DNA from: Microbacterium oxydans
GTDB taxonomy: Bacteria; Actinomycetota; Actinomycetes; Actinomycetales; Microbacteriaceae
Direction: 5' to 3'
NCBI RefSeq assembly: GCF_026559675.1
Contig: NZ_CP092891.1
Coordinates: forward strand, 806,001 to 870,000
DNA: 64,000 bases
The translations under genes were made by a program, and so were the position numbers. Numbering within the stretch: the first letter of the stretch is position 1; every line of letters begins with the position of its first letter. The notes under the pieces were generated by a model that did not search any database, was not told the origin of the DNA, and was given only the letters and a program-made list of their open reading frames with translations. Below, in pieces: positions 43,368 to 52,663 of the stretch.

Positions 43368-45341
43368 TCAGGCGGTGGCGAGCACCGCCTTGGCCGAGGT
43401 CGTGCGACGCATGGTCACGGCGAGCGTGGTGGCCACGAGGGACAGCACGCCCCAGACCACCAGCGCCGCCACTGCGGAGCCGCTCCCGGCGATCAGGCCC
43501 GCGAACGCGGGGGCCGTCGGCAGTGCCGCGCCGATGCCGGCCAGCCAGTCGGGCACGGTCGAGATCAGCCCGGTCGCGACGGCCAGCACGCCGATGAGGG
43601 CGGAGATCCATCGTCCGACACCACCGAACAGCGCGACCAGCGCCTGGTTCACCGCGGCGAAGACCACGCCGGCCAGCACGGCCGTTCCCGCGAAGGCCCA
43701 CCAGGTTCCCGCGTCATAGCTCGCCACGATCTGCACGATGAGCGACACCAGCAGACCCTGTCCGGCGCCGATCAGTGCCGCCGGCGCGAACGCCCGCAGC
43801 GTGAGCGTCGCGGACGAGCGACGGGAGGTCAGGGTGCGCGCCGTGTGGGCGCGCATCACGACGAACGTCGCGAGCCCGCCGAACCACAGCACGACGGCCG
43901 CGAGAAGGGGGATGGCGGTCGGCCCGAAGATCGCGTTCATCGACGAGTTCGACGACACCGGGTCGGCGATCACCGTGGCGAGGGACTTCGAGTCGCTGTC
44001 GCTGAACGAGGGGAGCGAGTCGGATGCCGTGCGCAGCCCACCCGCGAGGTCACCCGTTCCGGTCGCCAGGGTGTCGAGCCCGGTCGCGAGCTCGGTCGTG
44101 CCGTCGGCGAGAGCGGTGGCGCCCTCGGACAGCTGGGTCGCACCGGAGGCGAGGCCGCGAGCGCCGGTCGCGGATGCGCCGATGCCCTGGTCGGCGAGCT
44201 GGGTGAGGCCGCCCGCGAGCTGCGTGGCCCCGGCCCCGGCCTGGGTCATGCTCGATGCCAGCGTGGTGAACGTGCCCGGGAGGGCGCCGACGCCGCCGGC
44301 GACCTTCGGGTCGTTGAGGATTCCGGATGCGGTCCCGGCGTTCGTCGCCACGGCGCCCGCATCGTCTCGGAGGGAGGTGAGCAGATCGCACTGCGCCTGG
44401 TCCGTCACCGGAGTGGCGCATGCGGTAGCCGCCAGTCCGGCCAGTTTCTGCGCGAGCGCGGCCGAGCCCGATGCCGCCGACTTCGCGGATGCCGAGGCCC
44501 CCTGAATTCCGCCCACGAGCTTCTGCACGTCGGCGACGCTTCCCTGCAGCTTCGTTCCCCCGGCGGTCAGCCCGGACCCGATCTGCGCCGCACCATCCGC
44601 GGCCTCGCGGGTCTTGCCCGCGATCGTGTCGAGCCCGGTCGCGAGCGACGAGGCGCCCGTCCCGAGCTGTCCTGCGCCGGAGGCCAGCTTGGTGGCGCCG
44701 TCCGGGATCTCGGCCGCGCCGGTCGCGGCATCCCGCGCGCCGTTCGCGAGCTTGAGGGCACCGTCCGCCGCATCGCCGATCTGGTCGCCGATCGTGGTGA
44801 ACCCGACGAGGATGTTCTCGGTCGTCGCCTCGGTGAGCATGGTGCCCATGGTCGAGGCGGCGACGTCGGCGATCTGCCCCGTGATGAGGTCGTCCGCGAC
44901 GAGTCCGTCGTCCGGGGTGGTCACGGTGATGGTCGCCTTCTCGGCCTTGCCGCCACCGTCGGAGATCGCCTGACCGGCCGAGGTCGCCGCCGCGGAGAAG
45001 TCCTCCGGGATCGTGATGACGGCCTGGTACGAGCCGTCGGCGAGTCCGTCGGCGGCGTCGTCCTTGTTGGAGATCACCCACGTGAGGTTGGAATCCAGGT
45101 CGTCCGAGCCCTCCACGAGTCCGGAGGCGAGCTGACGTCCGAGCGGGGTCATCTGCCCGTCGATGGTCACGGGCTCGTCGAGGTTGACGATGGCCGCGGT
45201 CATCGAGTCCAGGCGCTCGGTCGGGTTCTGCAGGGCCGCGACCAGGATGCCGCCGACCGCCGCCGGCAGCAGCAGCACGCCGAGGATGGTCAGCCACGTG
45301 ATGGGCTTGCGGGAGCGCGCGCGCTCGATGGGGAGGGTCAT
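43368..45341 (-). CDS. YhgE/Pip-domain membrane protein
   Basis: A 657-residue membrane protein. The N-terminal helix (ITWLTILGVLLLPAAVGGILVAAL) is followed by a long extracytoplasmic region with repeated small-residue units such as GAGQLGTGASSLATGLDTIAG, and ends in about five helices (from IPLLAAVVLWFGG). This is the YhgE/Pip plan; relatives include phage receptors and ESX-associated EsaA-like proteins. The ATG at 45339-45341 overlaps the MMPL stop (ATGA), so it is translated with it. Confidence 0.87.
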   Translation of the reverse strand: MTLPIERARSRKPITWLTILGVLLLPAAVGGILVAALQNPTERLDSMTAAIVNLDEPVTIDGQMTPLGRQLASGLVEGSDDLDSNLTWVISNKDDAADGLADGSYQAVITIPEDFSAAATSAGQAISDGGGKAEKATITVTTPDDGLVADDLITGQIADVAASTMGTMLTEATTENILVGFTTIGDQIGDAADGALKLANGARDAATGAAEIPDGATKLASGAGQLGTGASSLATGLDTIAGKTREAADGAAQIGSGLTAGGTKLQGSVADVQKLVGGIQGASASAKSAASGSAALAQKLAGLAATACATPVTDQAQCDLLTSLRDDAGAVATNAGTASGILNDPKVAGGVGALPGTFTTLASSMTQAGAGATQLAGGLTQLADQGIGASATGARGLASGATQLSEGATALADGTTELATGLDTLATGTGDLAGGLRTASDSLPSFSDSDSKSLATVIADPVSSNSSMNAIFGPTAIPLLAAVVLWFGGLATFVVMRAHTARTLTSRRSSATLTLRAFAPAALIGAGQGLLVSLIVQIVASYDAGTWWAFAGTAVLAGVVFAAVNQALVALFGGVGRWISALIGVLAVATGLISTVPDWLAGIGAALPTAPAFAGLIAGSGSAVAALVVWGVLSLVATTLAVTMRRTTSAKAVLATA

Positions 45342-48133
45342 GCCGTCACCTCGGTGGATTCTGCGGTGCTCCGGCGAGGAGCGCGCGTGTCGAGAGTCTG
45401 TGCGTCGGGCCAGCCGGCCTCGGCGAGAGTGGTCCGTGCCGAGTCGGCGTCGGAGGCGGTGGCGAACACCGCGAGCGATCGGGAGGCTGCGGCATCTCGC
45501 AGCATCGCCGTCGCCTGGTCGCGCTGGCCACCCGAGAAGCGGTCGAGGCCGTCGATCACGACGATCTGCGACTTCCCGCGCAGGGCCTCGGCCAGGTCGG
45601 CGAGTGCGGCATCCGCGTCGTCGACCAGGACGCAGCCGACGTGCGATCGCACCCAGGCGGCGCGTCCGGGGAGCAGGTGGCCCGCGACGCGGAGCCGTCC
45701 GTCCGTGGGCGTCAGGCGTCCCGCGATCGTGAGGGCCAGAGCCCGACGCGTCCGTAGGTCGCCGCCGGTCGCGATGACCGCGCCGCCGTTCGGGATGCGC
45801 ATCGTCAGATCCTCGACGAGGGGCGCATCCGCGCTGATCTCGAGGCTGTCGGCGGCGACCACGGACCCGTCGCCCGGCCACTCGGCCAGATGGCGTTCGC
45901 GCTCCACGGCCTCGCCTTCGACGTCGACGCGGGGAAGGATCTTCTCCAGCCAGCGCGGGAGCTCCCAGGCGCGCTCGCCGAGGATCGCCATGAGGGCGGG
46001 GATGAGCGTCATCCGCACGAGGAAGGCGTCGATCGCGATACCGGCGGCGAGTCCGAGCGCGATGGGTTTCAGGGACGAGTCACCCTCAGGGACGAAGGCC
46101 ACGAACACCGCGAACATGATGAGACCCGCCGCGGTGACGACCTTGGCCGAGCCGGTGAACCCGCTGCGCACGGTGCGCAGGGCTGCGGCGCGGCGCTTCG
46201 CGCGATCCGGGCTCTTCGAATCCGGGTCGTGCACGAAATCCTCACGCATGCGGGAGACGAGGAACACCTGGTAGTCCATCGCGAGCCCGAACAGCACGCC
46301 CATCAGGATGATCGGCATGAAGCTGATGATCGGTCCGACCTTGGCGACGTGCAGCAGGTCGGCGAACCAGCCCCACTCGAACACGGCACCGACCACACCG
46401 AAGGCGGCGACGATCGAGAGCAGGTATCCGGCGGCCGCGGTGATCGGCACCCAGAGCGAGCGGAACACGATGGTCAGCAGGATCAGCGAGAGGCCGATGA
46501 CGAAGATGCCGAACGGCAGCAGTGCGTGGCCGAGCTGATCGGAGATGTCGATGCCGACGGCCGTGAATCCGGTGACCTTGAGATCGATGCCGAACTCTTC
46601 GAGCCACTCGTCGTGGTGGCTCCTCAGCTCGCGCACGAGGTCGGCGGTCGCCGGGTCGTCCGGGGCGGTCTCCGGGATGATCTGCACGATGCCGGTGTCC
46701 GCGGTCTCGTTCGGGGTCGCGAGTGCGACCTCCTTCACGCCGGGGATCTTCTCGACGGCATCCCCGAGGTCTTCCATCAGGGTGAGCGGGTCGGTGGAGG
46801 TGACGATCGTTCCGGTGAGGATCAGTGGTCCGTTGAACCCGGGGCCGAACTGCTCGCCCACGAGGTCGTAGGTCTGCCGTGCCTCGGAGTCCTTCGGGAG
46901 CACGCCGGCGTTGGGGAGCGCGAGGTTCAGGCTCAGCGCGGGGACGGCCACGATGCCGAGGCCGATCACGACCGCGAGCGACACCAGGATCGGGCGCTTG
47001 GTGACGCCGTTCACCCAGCGGGTGCTGCCCGCGACGCGGACCGGAGCGGCGGGCGCGTCCCCGGAGCCGTCCTTCGCGCTCTTCTTCTTCGCCTTCGGGG
47101 CGCGCTTCGGTCGGCCCACGACCCGGCCCTTCACGAAGCCGAGGAGCGCCGGGGTGAGCGTGACGGCGATCGCGACGGCGACGGCCACGGCGACGGAGGC
47201 CGCGATGCCCATCGTGGTGAGGAACGGGATGCCCGCGAACCCGAGGCCGATGAGCGCGATGAGCACGGTGACGCCGGCGAAGACCACGGCGGACCCTGCG
47301 GTGCCGACTGCGCGAGCAGCGGATTCCTCCGGATCGACCCCCTCGCGGACCTGGTCCTGATGTCGGGCCATGATGAACAGCGCGTAGTCGATGCCGACGG
47401 CGAGGCCGAGCATGAGCGCCAGCAGCGGGGTGGTCGAGGAGACCGTGGCGAACGCGGTCGCGGTGAAGATGCCGGCCATCGAGATGCCGACGCCGAGGAT
47501 GGCGGTGAGCAGCGGGAGTCCTGCCACGACGAAGGAGCGGAACGTGACGATCAGGACGAGGAGCGCGATCAGCAGTCCGACGGCCTCGGTGAGCGTGACA
47601 CCGGGGATCGAGATCGCGAACAGGTCGCCGCCGAGCGAGGTCTGCGAACCCGCGGGGAGCTCGGAGTCGAGGTCGCTGACGACGGTGCGCAGTGCGTCTT
47701 TCGTGTCGTCGGAGACGTCGGTGGACTCGCCGTCGAACTGCACGCGGACGATCGCCGCGGTGTCGTCCTCGTTGATCATGCCGCTGACCATCTCGTCGTA
47801 CGGCGAGGTGGCTGCGAGCACGCCGTCGAGGTCACCCAGCTCGTCGACGGCATCCTCGATGTGATCGCGGTAGTCGTCATCCGTGATCTTGTCGCCGTCG
47901 GCGGCCACCACGATGAACTGCGCGTTCGTCCCGCTCACCTGCGGGAAGGAGCGGGAGAGCTGCTCGAGTCCGGCCTGCGATTCGGTGCCGGGGATGGAGA
48001 AGGTGTTGTCGGTGCCCGCCCCCAGCACGAGTGCTCCGGCGCCGGCGATGCCGAGCGCGAGCAGCCAGGACACGAGGACTCGCCAGGGGTGCCGGAAGGA
48101 CCAGCGTCCGAGCGAGGACAGGAGTGTGGACAC
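45338..48133 (-). CDS. MMPL/RND-family transporter with ATPase-like C-terminal tail
   Basis: A 931-residue transporter. The first ~750 residues hold two copies of the MMPL repeat, each one helix, a large external domain and five helices, with GLAVGIDYALFIMARH and GLAMDYQVFLVSRMRED the family signatures. The last ~175 residues resemble an ABC ATPase in strand order (ITIAGRLTPTDGRLRVAGHLLP, IVVIDGLD) but the phosphate loop is ATGGDLRTRR, without a Lys of Walker A, so it is likely non-catalytic. GTG follows GGAGG. It is divergent from a TetR gene with two operators between. Confidence 0.87.
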   Translation of the reverse strand: MSTLLSSLGRWSFRHPWRVLVSWLLALGIAGAGALVLGAGTDNTFSIPGTESQAGLEQLSRSFPQVSGTNAQFIVVAADGDKITDDDYRDHIEDAVDELGDLDGVLAATSPYDEMVSGMINEDDTAAIVRVQFDGESTDVSDDTKDALRTVVSDLDSELPAGSQTSLGGDLFAISIPGVTLTEAVGLLIALLVLIVTFRSFVVAGLPLLTAILGVGISMAGIFTATAFATVSSTTPLLALMLGLAVGIDYALFIMARHQDQVREGVDPEESAARAVGTAGSAVVFAGVTVLIALIGLGFAGIPFLTTMGIAASVAVAVAVAIAVTLTPALLGFVKGRVVGRPKRAPKAKKKSAKDGSGDAPAAPVRVAGSTRWVNGVTKRPILVSLAVVIGLGIVAVPALSLNLALPNAGVLPKDSEARQTYDLVGEQFGPGFNGPLILTGTIVTSTDPLTLMEDLGDAVEKIPGVKEVALATPNETADTGIVQIIPETAPDDPATADLVRELRSHHDEWLEEFGIDLKVTGFTAVGIDISDQLGHALLPFGIFVIGLSLILLTIVFRSLWVPITAAAGYLLSIVAAFGVVGAVFEWGWFADLLHVAKVGPIISFMPIILMGVLFGLAMDYQVFLVSRMREDFVHDPDSKSPDRAKRRAAALRTVRSGFTGSAKVVTAAGLIMFAVFVAFVPEGDSSLKPIALGLAAGIAIDAFLVRMTLIPALMAILGERAWELPRWLEKILPRVDVEGEAVERERHLAEWPGDGSVVAADSLEISADAPLVEDLTMRIPNGGAVIATGGDLRTRRALALTIAGRLTPTDGRLRVAGHLLPGRAAWVRSHVGCVLVDDADAALADLAEALRGKSQIVVIDGLDRFSGGQRDQATAMLRDAAASRSLAVFATASDADSARTTLAEAGWPDAQTLDTRAPRRSTAESTEVTA

Positions 48134-48157
48134 GCGTTCCTCCGAGGGGTACGAGGT

Positions 48158-48175
48158 GGATACACAGGTGTATCC
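48158..48175. promoter_or_regulatory. Operator-like palindrome A upstream of the MMPL gene
   Basis: GGATACAC-AG-GTGTATCC is a perfect inverted repeat, 24 bp upstream of the MMPL GTG. It shares ATACAyAGrTGTAT with the next palindrome, 17 bp centre to centre, as for tandem TetR operators. Confidence 0.65.
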
Positions 48176-48176
48176 A

Positions 48177-48190
48177 ATACATAGATGTAT
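48177..48190. promoter_or_regulatory. Operator-like palindrome B
   Basis: ATACAT-AG-ATGTAT, a perfect 14-bp palindrome next to palindrome A and 74 bp upstream of the TetR ATG. Confidence 0.6.
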
Positions 48191-48264
48191 CGTAAGGTGA
48201 CCCGCCCGGCTCAGCCTGTGTGCGGGGTGTGAATCATGCGAGAGTGAGGGGTCAGGAGGTTTCG

Positions 48265-48888
48265 ATGTCGATACCCGCAACCCGCAGCCGAGAGAACACG
48301 CGGGCCCGCCTGCTCGAAGCGGCGGCCCAGGTCTTCGCCGAGGTCGGCCTCGACGGCGCGTCCGTCGAGGCGGTGTGCGAGCGCGCCGGCTTCACCCGTG
48401 GCGCGTTCTACTCCAATTTCGAATCCAAGGACGAGCTGTTCCTCATGCTCGCCGCGAGCGTCTCCGAGGTGCGCGTGAGCGCGGTGCGCCAGCGCGTCGA
48501 GGAGCTGACGGCCGCCGGTGCCCTGGTCGAGGGGTGTGATCCGATCGACCTCGTGCAGCAGATCATGGAGCTCGGCGGAGACGACCGTCTCGGTGTCATG
48601 CTGCTCAGCGAGATCCGCATCCGTGCGCTGCGCGACGCGAAGTTCGGCGAGGCCTACCTCATGCAGGAGCGCGAGATGGTCTCGAGTATTGCGCAGATCG
48701 TCGACGACATCGTCACTGCCGGCCTGCTGCGCCTTCGCCTTCCGGCCGAGACGGCTGCTCGCATGCTCATGATCATCTGGGAGGGCATGACGGTGCGCGG
48801 CGCCATGGCCGGCCAGGACGATGCGCAGCTGCGGCACTCCGGTGGCGAAGAGCTCGGCCGTCTGGTGCAACTGCTCATCGAGCCGTAG
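48265..48888 (+). CDS. TetR-family regulator divergent from the MMPL transporter
   Basis: A 207-residue TetR protein. ARLLEAAAQVFAEVGLDGASVEAVCERAGFTRGAFYSNFESKDELF is the HTH domain. The remaining helical domain would bind the effector. ATG at 48265 follows a perfect AGGAGG. It is probably a repressor of the MMPL/YhgE unit and of itself through the two palindromes upstream. It converges with menC. Confidence 0.9.
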   Translation: MSIPATRSRENTRARLLEAAAQVFAEVGLDGASVEAVCERAGFTRGAFYSNFESKDELFLMLAASVSEVRVSAVRQRVEELTAAGALVEGCDPIDLVQQIMELGGDDRLGVMLLSEIRIRALRDAKFGEAYLMQEREMVSSIAQIVDDIVTAGLLRLRLPAETAARMLMIIWEGMTVRGAMAGQDDAQLRHSGGEELGRLVQLLIEP

Positions 48889-48929
48889 TCCGCAAGATCG
48901 CCGGGTGGAGGGCGGAGAGGTCCACCGGC

Positions 48930-49913
48930 TCAGTTCGCGGCGGCCGCCAGTTCGTAGTGGCAGCGGGCGAGTCGGGCGATCCACCATTCACGGCGCTCGT
49001 CGGATGCGGCCAGGCGGGTGAGGGCATCCGCGTCCGGCGTCACCCGGCCGACCGGGATCGAGCCGTCGACCGGGCGCCGGTCGGCCACGTCGTCGAGGAA
49101 GAGTGACGCCGTTCCGAGTCCGCAGTCGTAGTCGAGCGTCGGGAGCGCGGCAGCGAGAGCGGCGCCCTGGGACAGTCCGATCGCGGTGTCCAGTGCGCTC
49201 GACACGACGACCGGGAGTCCCGCGGCCGTGACGATCTGCAGTGCGTGCGTGACACCGCCGAGCGGCTGAGCCTTGACGACGAGGAGGTCGGCTGCGCCCG
49301 CGCGGGCCACGGCGAGCGGATCGGACGACTTGCGCACGCTCTCGTCGGCGGCCACCGGGATGCCCATGTGCTTCACGCGCCGACGCAGATCGGCGAGCTC
49401 CGGCACCGTCGCGCACGGCTGCTCCACGTACTCCAGGTCGTATTCGCCCAGGGCGTGCACCGCGTGCTCGGCCTCGTCGACGTTCCAGGCGCCGTTCGCA
49501 TCGACGCGGATGCGCCCCTCCGGGCCCATCGCCTCGCGCACCGCACGGACGCGGGCGACGTCGTCGGCGAGCGTCTGCCCCGGCTCGGCGACCTTGACCT
49601 TGGCCGTGCGGCACCCCGCGAACCGCGCCAGCAGCTCGGGGACCCGTGCGGCATCGATCGCCGGGACCGTCGCATTCACGCCGATCCGGTCACGCAGCGG
49701 CGCCGGCTGCGGACACCACGCGTAGTCGATCGCCGCGGCGAGCCAGGTGGCGGCCTCGGCGTCTTCGTATTCCGTGAACGGGGAGAACTCCGCCCACCCC
49801 TCCGGCCCCTCGAAGAGGAGCGCCTCCCGCACGTCGACGCCGCGGAAGCGACTGTGCATCGGGAGGGCGACGACCCTGGCCGAGTCGAGCAGGTCTGCGA
49901 GCGGCGGGATCAT
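48930..49913 (-). CDS. menC: o-Succinylbenzoate synthase
   Basis: A 327-residue enolase-superfamily enzyme of menaquinone synthesis, dehydrating SHCHC to o-succinylbenzoate. The catalytic KVKV (in TAKVKVAEPG) carries the KxK lysine, RVDANGAW and EYVEQPC supply the metal ligands D and E, AADESV the third, and VVKAQPLGG the second catalytic lysine. The ATG at 49911-49913 is preferred over one 23 codons upstream inside the Fic gene. It starts 1 bp after the Fic stop. Confidence 0.93.
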   Translation of the reverse strand: MIPPLADLLDSARVVALPMHSRFRGVDVREALLFEGPEGWAEFSPFTEYEDAEAATWLAAAIDYAWCPQPAPLRDRIGVNATVPAIDAARVPELLARFAGCRTAKVKVAEPGQTLADDVARVRAVREAMGPEGRIRVDANGAWNVDEAEHAVHALGEYDLEYVEQPCATVPELADLRRRVKHMGIPVAADESVRKSSDPLAVARAGAADLLVVKAQPLGGVTHALQIVTAAGLPVVVSSALDTAIGLSQGAALAAALPTLDYDCGLGTASLFLDDVADRRPVDGSIPVGRVTPDADALTRLAASDERREWWIARLARCHYELAAAAN

Positions 49914-49914
49914 G

Positions 49915-51051
49915 TCAATCGTTCTCCAGGATCTTGGGGAGGTGCCCCAGTTCGTTGAGGCGTCGGATGAGACGTGAGGCAAGGGGCCCCCGGCTCAAGG
50001 AGAGCAGATAGAAGCGGGGGCCGTCCTCCGCCTGGCGGAGCAGACCGCGATCGAGGAGCGCCCGGATGACCCGGGATCGTTGTGAGGCGGTGCCGGGGAT
50101 CACCGATTCGAGATCGCCGGCCTTCACGACTCCTGCCGCGAGAACCGCGCGAAGCACCGTCTCGTCTGCGCGGCTGATGACCCCGTCCCGCGTCAGCTGC
50201 GCCAGCGCGGGGCCGACGAGGACGGACTCGACGAATTCATGGTCCTGCAACTGGACGAGTCGGGCGAGGTCGTCGCGGATGCCCCGCGCGAAGAACGTGA
50301 CCCAGGAGACGGTGCCCTCTTCGTCCAGAGCGTCGGCGGATTCGAGGGCGGCGATGTACGCCGACCGATCGTTGCCGAAGACCGCTGCAGGATTCAGCGC
50401 GTTGTACCCACGCGTGGCGAAAACCGTCTTGCGGAGCATCGCGTACGTGAAGAGGCGGGACACGCGTCCGTTGCCGTTGCGGAATGGGTGGATCCACACG
50501 AAGCGGTGATGTGCGAGTGCGATCTGCATCATCTGCTCGTGCATCGGTCGCTCGGCGTTCGCGAAGTCGAGCAGGTCCGACATCTCCGCGTGCACGGTGA
50601 CCCAGGAGGGTGGGACGTGGGCGGAGCCGGCGATCGCGACCTCCTGATCGCGATAGGCCCCGGGCGTCGGATCCCCTTCGCGGACGAGACCGTCGACGGT
50701 CCTCGTGTGCAGGTCTCGGAGGAGACGGTGGGTGAGTGGGTGGCGAGGATCGAGAGAGTCGAGGTGACGTACGGCCTCGACGATGTTGGAGATCTCGCTG
50801 AGATGGTCGGCGAGGTTTCGCGTTCCCGCTTCGCCCAAGGCCTCGACGGCCTCGTACACGGTCGTGTGGTTGCCTTCGATGCGGGCGGAGATCACGCTCA
50901 TCACGGTGTCGAAGAGCAGATGCAGCTCCGAGACGATCTCGCGGTGCGCCGTACCGACGCCGACGTCGGCGCGAAGACGCTCGATCTCGAAGAGCAACGG
51001 GACGAGTTCGGAATCGAACGCGGGCTGCGGCAGCCGGTACAGGTCGGTCAT
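49915..51051 (-). CDS. Fic-domain protein, probable AMP transferase with self-inhibitory motif
   Basis: A 378-residue Fic protein. The active site HPFRNGNGR is at residues 188-196. The N-terminal motif SARIEGN (S55, E59, G60) matches the (S/T)xxxE(G/N) autoinhibitory motif of class II Fic proteins. Residues ~290-378 form a winged-helix-like C-terminal domain (LESVIPGTASQRSRVIRALLDRGLL). Its stop is 1 bp before the menC start, so the two are probably co-transcribed. Targets are unknown. Confidence 0.9.
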   Translation of the reverse strand: MTDLYRLPQPAFDSELVPLLFEIERLRADVGVGTAHREIVSELHLLFDTVMSVISARIEGNHTTVYEAVEALGEAGTRNLADHLSEISNIVEAVRHLDSLDPRHPLTHRLLRDLHTRTVDGLVREGDPTPGAYRDQEVAIAGSAHVPPSWVTVHAEMSDLLDFANAERPMHEQMMQIALAHHRFVWIHPFRNGNGRVSRLFTYAMLRKTVFATRGYNALNPAAVFGNDRSAYIAALESADALDEEGTVSWVTFFARGIRDDLARLVQLQDHEFVESVLVGPALAQLTRDGVISRADETVLRAVLAAGVVKAGDLESVIPGTASQRSRVIRALLDRGLLRQAEDGPRFYLLSLSRGPLASRLIRRLNELGHLPKILEND

Positions 51052-51223
51052 CGAGACTTCTCCGATCCGTCGCGGGAACTTTCTCTGATTCTGTCAGACT
51101 TCTTGCCGGAAGTGCAGGTGGATCCCTTGTTTCATGCGGAACTTGCGCTTTTGCGCGCCGTGAAGAATTTGCTCGGGCGGTGAGCGTTTCTTGCGCCCGC
51201 CGGGCGGGTGAGTCGTCGGACGC

Positions 51224-52243
51224 TCAGCCTAGGCGCTTCTGCAGTTCGCCCATCCGCTCGGTCGGCACGAACCCGAGCAGCGTGTTCACGGCGAGCATGT
51301 GCGCATTGGATTCGGCGTTGCAGGTGTACACCGCCGGGACCTGCGGGGCCTCGTGCTGCAGCAGTCGGAGGTTCGCGAGCTTGACGGCGGTGCCGAGCCG
51401 GTGGCCGCGGTCGGACGTGCGCACGAGCGTGCCCCATTGGTACGCGTTGCCGTCGTCACCGGAGATCACCAGCTGCGTGTAGGCGGCGGCCTCGCCCTTC
51501 GGCGTGACGGCGACCGTGCCGATCGACGTCCGATGCTGCCGGCCCAGGAGCTCCTCCTGTTCCCGGATGGCGGCGACGTCGGGCTTCGCGGGTTCGATGT
51601 CGAGGTCGCCGCTGGGGGCTTCCGTCTCGACCGAGGCGTCGAGGATCGCCCAGCCTTCCACCACGTCGTCCGGAACCGGGCCGATCCAGCTGCGGAGCTC
51701 GTATCCGCCGGTCGCGGCGGCGATGTCCGCCTCGACGCGGTCGAGCAGTGCAAGGTCGACGGGGAGGGTGAGACGGTTCTGCACGTCCCCGAGTGCGAGC
51801 GCGTATCCGTGTCGGCGGGCGAACTCGCGGCCGGGGGCCCCGGCGCCGTCCGTGCCGAGTTCGTAGCGCCAGGAGGTGCTCCCCTGCAGGGTGGTGCGCC
51901 CGTCGGCCGTCGCCTCCTGCTCGAGGAAGGCGAGGGCTGCGGATCCGATGCCGCGCCGACGATGCTCGGGCGGCACGTCGATCGCGAGGTGCGCGATGTG
52001 GGTGTTGTCCTTCTGGGGGAGTGCGAGCGACGCCGATCCCACGACGACCTCGCCGTCGCGCACCAGGAACGCGCGGCGCTCGACGACCTGCGACTCCTGC
52101 TGCAACTCGCTGCGGCTCTCCTCCCGCGTCCAGACGGGAGTGTCCTGCCCGCGGTCCGCGCGCTCGGCGGCGGCATAGGCGTCCCACCAGGCGTCCACGG
52201 CGTCGGCGTCGAAGGGATCGATGCGCGTGGTCTCGATCGTCAT
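51224..52243 (-). CDS. Two-domain GNAT acetyltransferase-like protein
   Basis: A 339-residue protein with two tandem GNAT folds, as in mycothiol-synthase-like actinobacterial proteins. The first has VPPEHRRRGIGSAALAFLEQEA (acetyl-CoA loop R/GxGxxA near residue 95); the second has GTLVRTSDRGHRLGTAVKLANL, then a C-terminal NAESNAHMLAVNTLLGFVPTERM. Only one domain may be active. The substrate is unknown. It is divergent from the PadR gene. Confidence 0.85.
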   Translation of the reverse strand: MTIETTRIDPFDADAVDAWWDAYAAAERADRGQDTPVWTREESRSELQQESQVVERRAFLVRDGEVVVGSASLALPQKDNTHIAHLAIDVPPEHRRRGIGSAALAFLEQEATADGRTTLQGSTSWRYELGTDGAGAPGREFARRHGYALALGDVQNRLTLPVDLALLDRVEADIAAATGGYELRSWIGPVPDDVVEGWAILDASVETEAPSGDLDIEPAKPDVAAIREQEELLGRQHRTSIGTVAVTPKGEAAAYTQLVISGDDGNAYQWGTLVRTSDRGHRLGTAVKLANLRLLQHEAPQVPAVYTCNAESNAHMLAVNTLLGFVPTERMGELQKRLG

Positions 52244-52292
52244 GTCTCCACGCTACGCCGTCGGATTTCGGGAGTCACCCATCGACGTGTGA

Positions 52293-52322
52293 TTGACAAT
52301 GGTGTGTGACGCACAGTAATGT
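52293..52322 (+). promoter_or_regulatory. Promoter of the PadR operon, leaderless
   Basis: TTGACA (52293-52298) and TAATGT (52317-52322) are spaced by 18 bases, and the PadR ATG begins 8 bases after the -10 box with no Shine-Dalgarno between. TGTG-TGACG-CACA (about 52303-52315) in the spacer could be a PadR operator. Confidence 0.7.
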
Positions 52323-52329
52323 GACGAAC

Positions 52330-52662
52330 ATGAACGAAGCCCTCGACACGCACCTGCAGGAACTGCGCCGCGGCACCGTGGTGCTCGCGTGTCTGCAGCT
52401 GCTGCGCACGCCGGGCTACGGCTACGGGCTGCTCGAGCAGTTGGAGCAGCGCGGCTTCGCGACCGACGCGAACACGCTGTATCCGCTGCTTCGCCGGCTA
52501 GAGAAGCAGGAGTACCTCACGAGCGAGTGGAACACCGACGAGGCCCGACCCCGCAAGTTCTACCGCACCTCGGATGCCGGCATCCGCCTCGCCGACACCC
52601 TCACCGACGAATGGCGATCCCTCACCACGGCGATCGCGACCCTCACCTCCGAGGAGATCTGA
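52330..52662 (+). CDS. PadR-family transcriptional regulator
   Basis: A 110-residue PadR protein. LRRGTVVLACLQLLRTPGYGYGLLEQLEQRGFATDANTLYPLLRRLEKQEYL is the winged-helix HTH typical of PadR. It is followed directly (1 bp gap) by a HAAS-domain membrane protein gene, the usual partner. Starting at ATG 52330; transcription likely begins at that codon. Self-repression through the promoter palindrome is likely (inference). Confidence 0.9.
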   Translation: MNEALDTHLQELRRGTVVLACLQLLRTPGYGYGLLEQLEQRGFATDANTLYPLLRRLEKQEYLTSEWNTDEARPRKFYRTSDAGIRLADTLTDEWRSLTTAIATLTSEEI

Positions 52663-52663
52663 C

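Noticed and set aside
43269..46274. A plus-strand open frame of about 1000 codons opposite the YhgE and MMPL genes
   Set aside because: It runs against two well-supported genes and contains only Arg/Gly/Ala/Asp-rich sequence.
45890..48184. A plus-strand open frame of about 760 codons opposite the MMPL gene
   Set aside because: Shadow of the MMPL coding frame; no domains, and it would cross the operator palindromes.
51060..51183. A leucine-rich plus-strand stretch (ELSLILSDFLPEVQ) upstream of the Fic gene
   Set aside because: It is the end of a frame antisense to Fic and has no start of its own; it probably reflects AT-richer promoter sequence.
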